Assembly (NCBI RefSeq): GCF_022376445.1
Contig: NW_025954998.1
Coordinates: 1-64,000 of the forward strand
DNA from: Fomitopsis serialis
Lineage: Eukaryota; Basidiomycota; Agaricomycetes; Polyporales; Fomitopsidaceae
Length of the DNA: 64,000 nt
Direction of reading: 5' to 3'
Below, piece by piece: positions 46,659-57,900 of this stretch (position 1 is the first letter of the stretch; each line of letters begins with the position of its first letter). The notes beneath the pieces are model-generated. The model was not told where the DNA came from. It was given only the letters and a program-made list of their open reading frames with translations, and did no database searches. The translations under genes were made by a program, and so were the position numbers.

Positions 46659-47890
46659 GGTGGTGGTCGGTGGCGAAGAGCGAGTTGCCTTTCCTGGATG
46701 TTCTGAGAGTGTGTCCAAGGGCCAAGACTAGGATTAGTTTTCCGAGGTTCGTCCACAGTGAAGTATCATCAAATAGCTCTGGATTACTACTAGGATCTGA
46801 TAATGGTGCATGAAAAGTTGTCCAGAAGTAGGGCGCGAGCACAGAGCAATGCTCTGGATGGCCAAGTACTTGCGGCGACTCGATAATACTTATGTACCGC
46901 AGTCATACGGATACGGTACATAGCCTCCAAGTATGCTCTTTCCTTTTTGCCATGCACTGAGCATTAGACAAGATCTATGTAGACATCAAGAGATAAATAC
47001 GAGACCAGTCCTCAGCACTCTTGGACCTTTTGGCGGTGATGCGCACACAAAATTCAAACATACAGTTGCTATCAGTGGCTTCTGCCAGGTCGGCATGCCA
47101 GTGGTCGGTATTGTGGGATTATACAGCCCTTCCTCTGTCCATTGACACCGCATTGGCACGCAGTAGGTGCGCTAGGATGCTTTCCAGTGGGCAATGAAAT
47201 CCGTGTGCCATGAGCAGCCATGAACGAGCGGCGCAAGATGCGCGTGGCCGTCGCATGGGCCAGGGCCGCCCAAGCACGAGCCTCGAGGATGGTGGCCGGT
47301 ACAAGCGCCGGGATCGGGTGATAAGATTAGATTGGGGACTCGGAGATCGTAAGCGAGATCGAGGCCAGAGCGATGCTTCCGCTTTAGCCAGCTCATCCTC
47401 GTCGCCGTCGACCGAGTCCCATTGTCTTTTTGTATCTTCGCCCTACTAGATGTCTGAAACACGGCGACGACGATGCGTATCTATCCGGGCGACAATGCAA
47501 GGCGAGTGGCGTCGTCACCGAGGTCCGGCGATTCGCACGATTCCAGATGTGGGCGATCGAAGGATGCGGGGGCACGCGCCGTGCCACACCGTTTGCCCGG
47601 AAAGGCAGCCGGCCACTCTGCTATAAGTGCGCCCCCGCCCTTGTCCTCCGTACCATCCCCCGCGCCACGGCGACCGCACACGCTCCCCGCTCCCCCAGCC
47701 CATCCTATCCATCGCTCCCTCTCCTGAACCCATCAGCTCTTCCCTGCGCGAGTTGCAGCGCCCCCGCCGGAGAGCACACCGGAACAGACTGCCTACCACC
47801 CATCGTACACTTCGGCGCATACACACCCCGCGAGTCTCTCTCCCATTCCTACCCAACGTCTCTCTATACTACACCAACGTCGCCCCATCC
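46659..47890. other. Intergenic; promoter of the 47.9-kb gene
   Basis: About 1.2 kb between divergent genes. No gene recognised. A TATAAG lies at 47622, 269 bp before the next start, and the sequence after it is C-rich as in many fungal leaders. Confidence 0.45.
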
Positions 47891-49521
47891 ATGGACTCGG
47901 AGGGCGTCGCGCATCCCTTCTACAGCGACGACAACGTCGCCGGACCATCCTGGGCCACAATGCCTCGCCAGTTCACGACCTCATCCTGCCGCGACGAGCC
48001 CTACGTGGAACCACCACCACCACCACCACCACCACCACCACCACCAACACCACTCCGCATACTACGCATTCCAGAATCTAGCACCGATTCCTCCATAGTC
48101 AAGGTTCGGTACGTGCGGGAGGTCCAACCCGGCGTCCTGGAGGACGGTCGATGGCTGCCGGAGCACCCTTTCGTGGAACGCTACATCGACGCTCTGCTTG
48201 CAGATTACGAACGCAAGACGAAGGCCGCTGGAGGCGGGCCCTCAAGTACCCTGCAGTTCCAGATGACCCACGGCAATCCCTCCGTGGGCCGTCCTGAGGA
48301 TGTCGGCGACCTCATTGGAGAAGAGCTCAGCCTAGAACGATGTGAGGTTGTTTTTACGCTCACCGCCGTTCGCACCATGCTCTGGCCGCATCACCCGGCT
48401 CACTTCGCTATCTGGAACGTCAAAGTTGGCAAGCGCACTGCTGAGACGGTCGAGAGGACATGGCGTACGTTCTCGTTTGCACTCGTTTCCCCGCCATTGC
48501 TTACGGGGTTATTCTAGGTGCCAAGCGGCAACTGCTCTACCATCCGGACTTTGTCTGGATGGACATTAGAACCGACCTGTACCGATGCTACGCATATCAC
48601 AATTTCGACGTGAACAGGTGTTACGACGAATCTCCGAAGCCAGATCGGACGAGGCCAGCAACGCGCGCGACGCGCGCGGCGGCAGCACGGAATGGCAGCG
48701 ACGAGCAAGCGGCGGGTGCACCACGCACAGACAAGGGCAAGGCCGTCGACCGCGGTGAGCCTGAGCGCGCCACCGCGCCACGTCCTCCCAGGCCCAAGAC
48801 AACCAGGACAAGGCCTTCCGCCAGTACGGAACCCGCCGCACCGACGCGTCGCTCCCAGCGCAGGGCCGCGACGACGAAGAAGTCCGCGCTTCAGACGTCC
48901 ACGACAGCGGAGGAAGCCGCCTCGCTCGAGGCGAAGGTCGAGCAAATTGCCACGCCCGCACTCGCCACGCCTGTTCCCGAGCCCAACCCCAACGGGACGG
49001 AGGCGGATGTCGACGTCGAGACGACGGAGCAGCAGGCTGCCCCCGTCCCTGTGCCCGCCACCGCTCCTACCCCTACTGCCAAACGTGCCCGTGCGACAAG
49101 GGCGGCACCGTCGCGGGTGAGCAAACGCGTCGCTGCGCGTACCTCGGACCCGGCTCCCGTCCCCGCCGCGACAGCCTCGCCTACGCCGGTACCGACGCCA
49201 CAAGCGCAGGGCTCTGCGACGCCCGAGGCGGCGTTGCTTGTGGAGTCGCTCCAGCCGTCGCGCTCGAGCACTGCGGTGGGCTCCAGCGAGGAGCCTGACA
49301 AGCTCGTCGTAGTGGAGGAGGAGCCCGTCAAGGTTGCAGGCAAGAAGAGGAAGGCGGACGACCTCGTTCAAGAACATGGGCAGGAGGCGGCGGAGGAGGA
49401 CGGCCCCCGTCGCAAGTCGTCTCGCACGGCTAAGCGCAAGCTGACGGAGAAGGGACAGGCACTGGATGCCGAGATGAAGGCGGAGAAGAGCGTCAAGCGT
49501 TCGCGCACGAGGAGGCGGTGA
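47891..49521 (+). CDS. Uncharacterised basidiomycete protein with basic nuclear tail, copy 2
   Basis: Paralogue of 20744-22169. Exons 47891-48464 and 48518-49521 (1578 nt, 525 aa, phases agree). A run of 12 prolines near residues 42-53 comes from a CCA repeat. The shared domain has PGVLEDGRWLPEHPFVERYI, RPEDVGDLIGEELS and HHPAHFAIWNVKVGKRTAET, then FVWMDIRTDLYRCYAYHNFD after the intron. The second half is disordered, Ala/Pro/Thr-rich, with many short basic patches (TRRSQRRA, RKSSRTAKRKL, KRSRTRRR). A chromatin- or RNA-associated role is inferred only from composition. ATG at 47891 is chosen because the open frame upstream lies after the TATA box and is low-complexity. Confidence 0.82.
48011..48045 (+). 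repeat. CCA microsatellite in coding sequence
   Basis: About twelve CCA triplets encoding the polyproline run of the host gene; likely to vary in length between strains. Confidence 0.9.
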
Positions 49522-50503
49522 ACCCGCCACGACCCACACACGTCTAACTTATTGGTTTGTATAACGTCTCACCTGTTGTTGTTCTACTATCCGGATCTGT
49601 ACATCTATATGTTGTGCTTTTTACTGTACATTGCTTTGTTGTAGCTCGTCTCGTGTGTTTCTGTGTTACTAGTCGGTCGAGGAGGACATTCGGGGAGTCG
49701 CTGGCCGGAGGTGTAGTACTTAATCGATCTCATCGCATCGCTAGTAGACTAGAGGTATCCCTGTAATATGTACGACTCGTTTGTACGCGTACACTGTATT
49801 GATTTGTCTCCTTTCTCTCGGATCGCGTCGTGTGCGTGTGAGCGTCATGGATACTTGCCGCGCGCGGGGTGACGCGTCGGGTGCGACGCGGTCACGTGTG
49901 CGTTCCTCTCCGAGGTTCTCGGGCGCTATCTCAGGCGCTCGATGACGTTGTTACATACTCTCACTTCGGACACTTCCAACCTTCAGCAGTTCAAAGCTTT
50001 GATCAGTACTACTTGTTCAGTACTTAATGCTGCTCTTGCACTTGAAACAGTGAAGCTTGACGAAGCGCAATGAGTACCCATAAGTGCCGTGGGGTTGTGA
50101 CTGTGCTTCCGCGCGAGATCTCGATCGGTACACCTACTTGTTGGCTCAGCAAACTACTAGTACACTCAGGACCAACCTCTGTCGGTCGAACGTGACCTTC
50201 GAATGCTTGTACAGGTCTGAGGTATGTAAGTACGTCGCCGCGACGTCGTGCGGAGGACTGCAGCATGGGGACGTGACCGTGGTCCGCACGCCAGATCCAA
50301 ATCGGTGCACGTATTTGCGCTCAGCGGCGCAGTGCCAGCGCTCGCTGCGTCGTTCGTCTCTCCCACCATCTGCGATCAGTGTATTCGAGCGGGCGAGTTG
50401 GGTCAACGACGTTGACTTTCGATACTGCAATCGCAGACTTAGTACGTTACCAAGATGGTGGTGTTGGGGGTACGCGAGGCCTAATAACCGTGCCAGAAGC
50501 ACG
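49522..50503. other. Intergenic; no gene seen
   Basis: T-rich 3' flank of the previous gene followed by a stretch without convincing frames, ending in the leader of the coiled-coil protein gene. Confidence 0.45.
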
Positions 50504-52067
50504 ATGTACTTGAATCAGAACAATCGTGGTCGCCGCGCCTCACAGCCTGCTAAGAATGGCCGCGCGGCCCGCCCTGCCAACGGGGGTGTTGCACCACCCC
50601 CGTATACCCCATACCAAGAAACGAACTCGTATGTACAGCTTGTAAGTAGGACAGTTAGACATGCGCTGATATTTTGCTAGCGGGCATAACCACCAGCCGA
50701 ATACCGCCCGCCGCCAGTACAATCCGTATGGCCAAAACAGGTATGCCTCGATACCTGAACCACTCACTGAGCACGATTTGTTGAGTCGGTTTTCATTTAG
50801 TGGGCCTAACGAAAGATCGCCTCTGAACGGCGATCTCCCTCGGTATGGCTATCGAACTGAGCCGCCCCCACCGCCGATCAAGCGTCCGAACAAGGCGCGG
50901 GCGGTTCCCAAATGGGTCTGGATCCTGTTTGTAGCGGCTTCCATCGTGGGGATCGTGGTCTTTGGCATACTACAGACCTGCCGTGCCAACAGACAGACCC
51001 ACCGCGCCGACGCCCTAGACCGCCGCCTGGCGGAGTACCCACCCACGCGCGTGGAGCTTGACGCGCTCAAGGCAGAGTGGGAGGAGGGGCGCACGAAGCA
51101 TGAGATGGAGAAGCGGGCATATGACGCGGATACGGAGCGGTGGAGGCGTGCGATGCAGGGGCATGAGGCGGCGAAGAGAGGGTGGGCGGAGGAACAGGAG
51201 CGATGGGCGCGTCAGAAGGAGGCGCGCGAGAGGGAGTGGAAGGAGGAGCAGGGGCGGTGGGTGCGTCAGAAGGAGGCGCGCGAGAGGGAGTGGAAGGAGG
51301 AGCAGGAGGAGCAGGCACGGCAAAGGGAGAAACGCGAGAGAGAGCGGAGGGAGGAGCCAGTCCAGCACCGCATGCAGGAGGGTAATGTGTTGGGCTTGTC
51401 CTGGGGACAGATCGAGAGCCACCAGTGCGTCCGCTATGGGACTCGGGAGTATACGGCACGCCTCGCCTTCAATGTGAAGGAGGCGTGCCAGCATATGCCC
51501 ATCGCTATCAATGGCGCCACAATCAGCGCACCTCATGAGTGCATCATGGCGAGTCGCGACGTCCATCTGCTTGTGTTGATTATTGATGTCCGGACTGCAG
51601 GAAGGAGACGCTCTGGTGAGTCGCTGGAACATCGATCAGGGCGAAGCGGCATGCAAGCCCTACTGGGGAAAACTGTATGACAAGGTTCGTCAGTTCGACA
51701 ATCAGACTCTACCGGTGCAGGGTTGATTGGCCGTATTGCAGGGTTGTATTGGTTGGGGCTCTGGCAAGCACGTAAGTCCTCCCGAACTCCTGTGATCGTA
51801 CAACGTCAAGTTATGCGCGCTCACCCACTGCTGCAGCGCTACGAAGCCCGCCTGTGGGATATCCATGATGGCATGGATTGGATGGCCATGTGTACCACCA
51901 CCCCCGCCGACATTCGTGGCCACCATCTCGATGCCCCGACGCATTGCGACAATCGAGTGTGTCAATCTTTGAACCCATACCCGCATGCAGCGTGGCTGAC
52001 TTGTATGCAGGGCATTTTCCATGGCATGGTCGGCATGTGGGATGTCGACGACTACCAGTGCCAGTGA
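50504..52067 (+). CDS. One-TM coiled-coil protein with Cys-rich C-terminal domain (basidiomycete hypothetical)
   Basis: Exons 50504-50628, 50681-51548, 51601-51684, 51742-51771, 51837-51956 and 52011-52067 (1284 nt, 427 aa, phases agree). The N-terminus is cytosolic, Pro/Asn/Arg-rich (GGVAPPPYTPYQ). One membrane helix, VWILFVAASIVGIVVFGIL, lies near residues 119-137. A charged coiled coil with an 18-residue unit RQKEAREREWKEEQ.RW follows. The C-terminal domain starts LGLSWGQIESHQCVRYGTREYTARL and has spaced cysteines (KPYWGKLYDKGC, DWMAMCTTTP, HLDAPTHCDNRG, GMWDVDDYQC). This domain with its conserved Trp/Cys recurs in Agaricomycetes but has no known function. The second intron seems to use a GC donor (ATGGCGAGT at 51549); a weak GT 12 nt later is an in-frame alternative. 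Confidence 0.8.
51195..51320 (+). repeat. Two copies of a 54-bp coding repeat
   Basis: GCGTCAGAAGGAGGCGCGCG recurs exactly 54 bp apart (51210 and 51264), encoding the 18-residue coiled-coil unit of the host gene. Confidence 0.85.
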
Positions 52068-53037
52068 ATGATTCCCATTCAGTAGAGCTTCAACACCTTC
52101 CGGTTCCCATGTGAGTTTGTCGTTGTCGCTTTTTCCGACTGGTGATGTTCGTCTGACACGACTTGGCCAGGTATTGATGAATCACCTGGCTGAAGGTTGT
52201 ATAGTATACGACGTCATGATATCTCGTTCCTCGTTCTCCGCTGTCAGTCTGTTCTTGTTCTGTCTACCGCTGTCGCTCTCCGATGTCTGTTGTGTGTACC
52301 AATTTCGCTGTCCGCTCCTACGTCTGTTCGTCTGTCGCTGTCTCATACATGTATAGTCGTAACCTCAATTGTTGGTCGAACACGGTGTTCATGAAAGGGT
52401 ATCGAAAGTCCGCCTCTGCTGTGCGACAGCCTGCCTGGTCCGGAGACCCAGCACCCGCGCGTCGAAGACGGCGGTTCCTTTGGCTGGATCATTACTTGTC
52501 TGCGAGGGCCGCGCGGGCCCTATGTAAACAAAGCTCCAGCGTACGAGGGTAGGTGAGGATTCGTGTGGACTGAATCGGGCCTGCGCATGCGCTCGGCATC
52601 ATCAGCAAGTTGGAGCAGGGAGCCCATATATATGTAACGGATGTCGTGTCCCGAGCTTTGCGTAATACTAATAGTAGTCCGCCTCCCAGTGAAACCCGTA
52701 CCCGCGTCAGCAAACTCATACTGCGACGCATCTTCGTGTAGATGTTCCCTGTTCTCTATGACTGGAAGCGGTGAGGAGACAAGACGTGAAAGTCGTACTT
52801 ACCGATGATGCGTCGGCGAGTCATGCATGCACATGTAAGGCCAGTGGCTGGAAACAGCGTTCAAGGCCCTTGACAAAGCCGTGTTCACTGAACGCAATTC
52901 GATGTGAATTCGAAGTCTGAAGCAGGCGCGAAGGAGACGCGCTGCGCGCCACAATTGCTCTCCTTCACACTCACCTCTGCAACACCATGCGGCAGCCCGA
53001 GTCTACCACAGTCTTCGCAAACCCCAGACATCAATAA
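52068..53037. other. Intergenic; no gene seen
   Basis: Pyrimidine-rich 3' flank, then the promoter and leader of the kinase gene. No coding signal. Confidence 0.45.
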
Positions 53038-54631
53038 ATGCATGAAGAATGGTCCACGAACATCCTACTGAACGACCCGATGCGGATGTACCGCGCCAAG
53101 CGCGACGCAGCCCGCAAGCGGGTCACGGACAAGTACACCATCCAGGGCTTCATCTCGTCGGGCACGTATGGGCGCGTGTACAAGGCACAGAGCAAGGAGA
53201 GCGATGGGCGTATATATGCGATTAAGAAGTTCAAGCCCGACAAGGAGGGCGACGTCGTCACGTATACGGGAATCAGCCAGAGTGCTATAAGGGAAATCGC
53301 AGTAGGTGGAGATTGTAGTGGTAGTCGAGCTAACGGACGAAATGATATGCTAGTTGAACAGAGAAATGTCTCATGAGAATGTGGTCGCTCTCAAGGAGGT
53401 CATCTTGGAGGACAAGTCCATTTACATGGCATTCGAGTACGCAGAACACGACTTCCTGGTGCGTCCTACTTACCATACATTCGAGGCACTCATGCATGCT
53501 GATACTCTTCGCAGCAAGTCATCCACCACCACTCCCAGTCCCGGACCGCCGTCCCCATGCCCGTACTCAAGTCGCTCACCTACCAGCTCCTCAACGGGCT
53601 GCTCTACCTGCACGACGCGCACATCATCCACCGCGACCTCAAGCCCGCGAATATCCTCATCACCGCCGGCGGCGTCGTCAAAATCGGCGACCTCGGCCTC
53701 GCCCGCCTTACGTACCAGCCCCTCCAGCCGCTCTTCATGGGCGACAAGGTCGTCGTCACCATCTGGTACCGCGCGCCTGAGCTCCTCCTCGGCGCGAAAC
53801 ATTACAACAAGGCGGTCGACGTGTGGGCAGTCGGGTGTGTCATGGCGGAGCTTGCGAGCTTGCGGCCGATATTCAAGGGCGAGGAGGCGAAGCTGGACGC
53901 GAAGAAGAACGTGCCGTTTCAGAAAGACCAGATGTTGAAGATCATCGAGGTTCTGGGCACCCCGCAAGGTTTGTGTCACAGTGCCTCACATGTGCGTCGC
54001 TGACGTTAGGTCTCGCAGAAAGAGACTGGCCCGGTCTGAAGGATCTGCCGGAGTACCAAAGCTTGAAGCGTCTCGACGTGTGAGTGTAGCTGCTGCTGAC
54101 CGCCTCAGGCCGACGCCCAACACTGACGTGCACGGGCAGGTACCGTAGCCGCCTCAACGAGTGGTGTCACTCGCGCATCAACTCCAAGGAGGGCTTCGAG
54201 CTCCTCTGCCAGCTCTTCGAGTACGACCCCGACAAGAGGCTCACCGCCAAGGAAGCCCTCCAACACAAATGGTTCCAAGAAGAGCCAAAGCCAACGCTGA
54301 AGTGCGCCCCTCCTATCCTCGTGTCTACCTCCCCCCCGTATTGACACGCCGTGACAGCGCATTCGCCTCTCTTGCTCCGAATCAGGGCTACCCCCAGCGA
54401 CGAATCACACACGACGACGCGCCGTCGATGATACCCCTCCCCGCGGCGAACTCGCAAGCGCAACAGCTCGTGCAGGCTCAGGCGCAGGCAGCGCACCTCT
54501 CGCAACAGCTCTCGACGCACCCGCATTCCGGGAAGGCGGGCAGCGCGGGCGCGGCGAGCTTTACGAGCTTGAGTGGAGGAGCGACGGGCGTAGGGAGTGG
54601 ACATGGGAGGAAGAAGACTAGGCTGGGGTAG
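53038..54631 (+). CDS. CDK8: Cyclin-dependent kinase 8, Mediator kinase module (Ssn3/Srb10)
   Basis: Pairs with cyclin C in the Mediator kinase module and phosphorylates RNA polymerase II-linked factors in the nucleus. Exons 53038-53301, 53354-53458, 53515-53968, 54019-54079, 54140-54301 and 54358-54631 (1320 nt, 439 aa, phases agree). The glycine loop is [11 protein letters not shown] and the ATP-binding Lys is in [12 protein letters not shown]. The CDK8-type alphaC segment is [10 protein letters not shown] in place of PSTAIRE. The catalytic loop is [11 protein letters not shown]. The metal motif is GDLGLAR rather than DFG, as CDK8 usually has [24 protein letters not shown] and IFKGEEAK are CDK8-typical. 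A Gln/Ala-rich tail ends in a basic GRKKTR. Confidence 0.95.
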
Positions 54632-54933
54632 CGGTGGGCTGGCTTGTAGTATACGGTGAGGCACTATGCATATGGCTGTTCGATGTCACAATAAAGCTGC
54701 TTAGACTTAAATGCTAGGCATGGCCTCGGGACGCAGCTGCGATGCCCTTCCGGGGGTCTCACAGACCAGACAATGCACGTCACTCACGTACTAAGTATAT
54801 GAAGACGGGATGAGAGCAGTACAGGACCGTACTACAGTGATATTTTACATACACACAATTGATATGGCTACAGTGTTGTAGGAAAACCTCCAATTGTTCC
54901 TAGTGGGCAGCAAACAGAACGTGAAGGGAACCG
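54632..54933. other. Convergent 3' region of CDK8 and APC1
   Basis: About 300 bp between two stop codons; AATAAAG at about 54691 may be a polyadenylation signal for CDK8. Confidence 0.5.
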
Positions 54934-57900
54934 TCAGCCACCCACATGTAGCGCAGCAGTAGGCGTAGTCCACGCAGACAATATTTCATTCAATGACCGG
55001 ATGGACCAGGCCGAACCCAGTGCAGTGGTCAGCTGCGTGCCCGTCGCATGCAGGACCTCCTTGATTCCTTGGTCCAACAGTACAATGTCATCCGTACCCT
55101 CCGGCGGCGGCGTTCTCAGGCACTGCTCGTGCGCCTGGTCGGCGAGCCGCTTCAACAACATGAGCAACGTAGATGCAGGTACGCTGTTCCGTTGTAGGTA
55201 CCACGCCAATTTCCGAGCGAGCGTCCATGCCGGTGTCCCCACCGGGAAGTTGGGGATAATCTCGCCTCGCGCGTACAACCCAAGCATCGCCAGGAACTTT
55301 TCGTCGGAGCGGACATCGTCCAGGTGGCGATCCAGAGCCAAGAGGGCTCCAGACAGTGTCGACTCTCGGATGAGCGGTGGTCTGGGGTTGTTCTCCGTTC
55401 TCCCGCTGAAGCGACGGTCGTACACCCTGTTGTAAAAGTCTGTGGCCAAGCGTAGATCTTGCATTCTCAGGTTGAAGTATTGAGAGTCGGGTGACGAGCG
55501 GCGGAGCTGGTAGAGCGTGAGGTGCGCTTGAATCATCTGCGACTTGTCCTGCAGGATACTGTCGAACAGGCTCGCGTGGCAATAAGCTTGCAGGAGCTTC
55601 TCGGCGTCGGTTTCCCCGTCATCACGGCAGAACCGGTCGGCGAATGCGAGGAATAGGATGTCGTTCGAGTATGACGAGATGAACTGGTGCAAATCGCCCG
55701 CAGGATGCGTCCTGAAGTCCGTGAGCTGTGGGAACTCAAGAGTCGCCGCATCTCCAGTTGACGATCCTGAGCGTACAAACAGACTCCGGCTCCCCTTGGG
55801 GTCTTCCCTGTAGTTCAAGAAGGCCGTCCGCCGCTTGACGTACAGGGTCTGACTGCGGAGAAGTGTCTCCTTGTGTTTTGGGAAGTGCGCGATGTCGAGA
55901 TAGAATGGCCAATACCGGGGTGTATCAACTCGGATGGACTGCAACTTATCCAGGTCGGGGATGAGCGTAGGCGCTATCATTTGCGTTGTCCCGACTTCAT
56001 TACCCTCTTTCACTTTCAACTTGACGGGCAGGTAGACAACCTCTCTCGTATCGACATCGCGGGCAACGAGACATCTTGGCTCCGTCGCAAGCACCCACAG
56101 GTGTCGTAATGCTTGCAGGTAACTCTTGTTATCCGAGGATACGTGAGGAAACCGAGGGAAGAATGCCGTGATCATGCATGCTATTGCCGTGTCTGACGTG
56201 CCTAGCGTAAAGCGACCACCACCCAGGAAAAGGAGGCCCAGAGACATGTGCGTCGCGACATGCGCACCATATCGGATTGGCTGGTTGTACATGCCGTATG
56301 CGTACCTAAGTCTGCGTAGGCAGTTGATCTCGCCTGTACCAGCCATGACCATGTTCAAAGCTAAAGAGATGGCGTTGAGACCTTCCCTGATTGCGGCGCG
56401 CTTGATTCTGTGATCGTAGGCCGGACCTAACCCTACGTCATTCGCATGAGGTAAAGAACACAAGCAGGAGACGACTTACTATTTGTATACGCTATCTGGC
56501 TGAACATGTCATAATAGCTGATGATGATGAGGTAGGCCTCCTCCCGGGCGGTCCCTGCATACTTCAAGCCTAGCGCAAAGCAGAGGCCAGCGAGAATGTT
56601 GTAGTAGGCCAACTCGTACGCGTCGTCCTCGAGCTCCCCCTTCATGCGAGCGTCGACTGCTGCTTGAATGCCTGCTGGCAAGTTGGTTGCGAACCACTCC
56701 CTCGTTGGGGCGATCTTGTCCCACATGATGATAGATCGTGACATTGCCCTAGACATAAGGAAACTTGGTTGGATACTGTTGAGGGCGACGAGCGTGTCAG
56801 GTATAGTGAGGATGTCAGCAACATCCTGTCGCCCAGAGCGGAGGTACATCAAACCAAGGGTGAGGGCCGCGGCAGGGGAAGTGAGGTTGACGTCGAACGA
56901 CGGGCGCGTAGCTCTCCCGTTCAACGAGATGTGACCCTCTCCATGCACGAGCACGCGGAGACGTTCAAGGATCGTCAAGTCCGCTGGGATTGCCGAGCCT
57001 TTGCCGAGCATGACCATGCCACACGCGAGAGCAGCTGATAGTGTGTAGGCTTCGCGGTATTCGTTGCTGAGGTCCGGCTGATACAAATCTTTACGACTGA
57101 TCTGATTTAGACAGACATCGGCCATACGCCTGTTCTTCGTACCCATGTAGAGGATCCCGATGCCCATCAAGCCCGCTGCCTGAGTGATGAGAGGTACATT
57201 GAGGTCGACGTTCGGCGTCGGCAGTAGAGCCGGCGTATGCACAGCCAGGAGCTTAGTGACATGTCGGTTGCCAGTGCCAACGTTCGCGGCCGACAGTCCC
57301 AAGAGTACGCCGATCGAGGTCATGTCATGCTTGGGAGTGAGGTAACCGAAGGTATGCCATGTCAGCATCTCGCGTAGGTGACCGGTGAGGCCCAAGGCAT
57401 ACAGGAAACCAGCGTGCTCGGGCGTCAGTTCAGCAGGCTTGTTAAACTTGATCCAGGTGCTCTCCACTGTGCTCGCTTGCGCAGATATCCGCAATCCCGC
57501 AGCCACCCCATTGTGGAACTCGCCCCAGCTTGTGCATTCGATCGGTATCTTCCCAACCTCAGGGGCGAGCAGTGTGTTCATTGGCGAGAGCCGCACTGTG
57601 AACTCGACTTTTGGGATTGCGTAGGCTTCACGAGTGAGCGTCGGGACGGAGCCGAAAGTAAAGAGCGCTCGCCCTAGGGGCAGAGCCAGTGTCCGTTCTG
57701 CAAGTCGAATGACCTGGTGCTGATGTTCTTTTGCCTGGTCGTGTTCACTGCCAAACAAGCGTGTGCATACAGTCACATGAAAACACCACTCGAGGCGCAC
57801 CTTAACTCCGGCCTCTCAATAGCCCTAACGGTCGGGATGAGAGATGAACACAGCATACGTGCCACCTCTTCCAATCGCTTGTCTTGACCAAAGCGGATTT

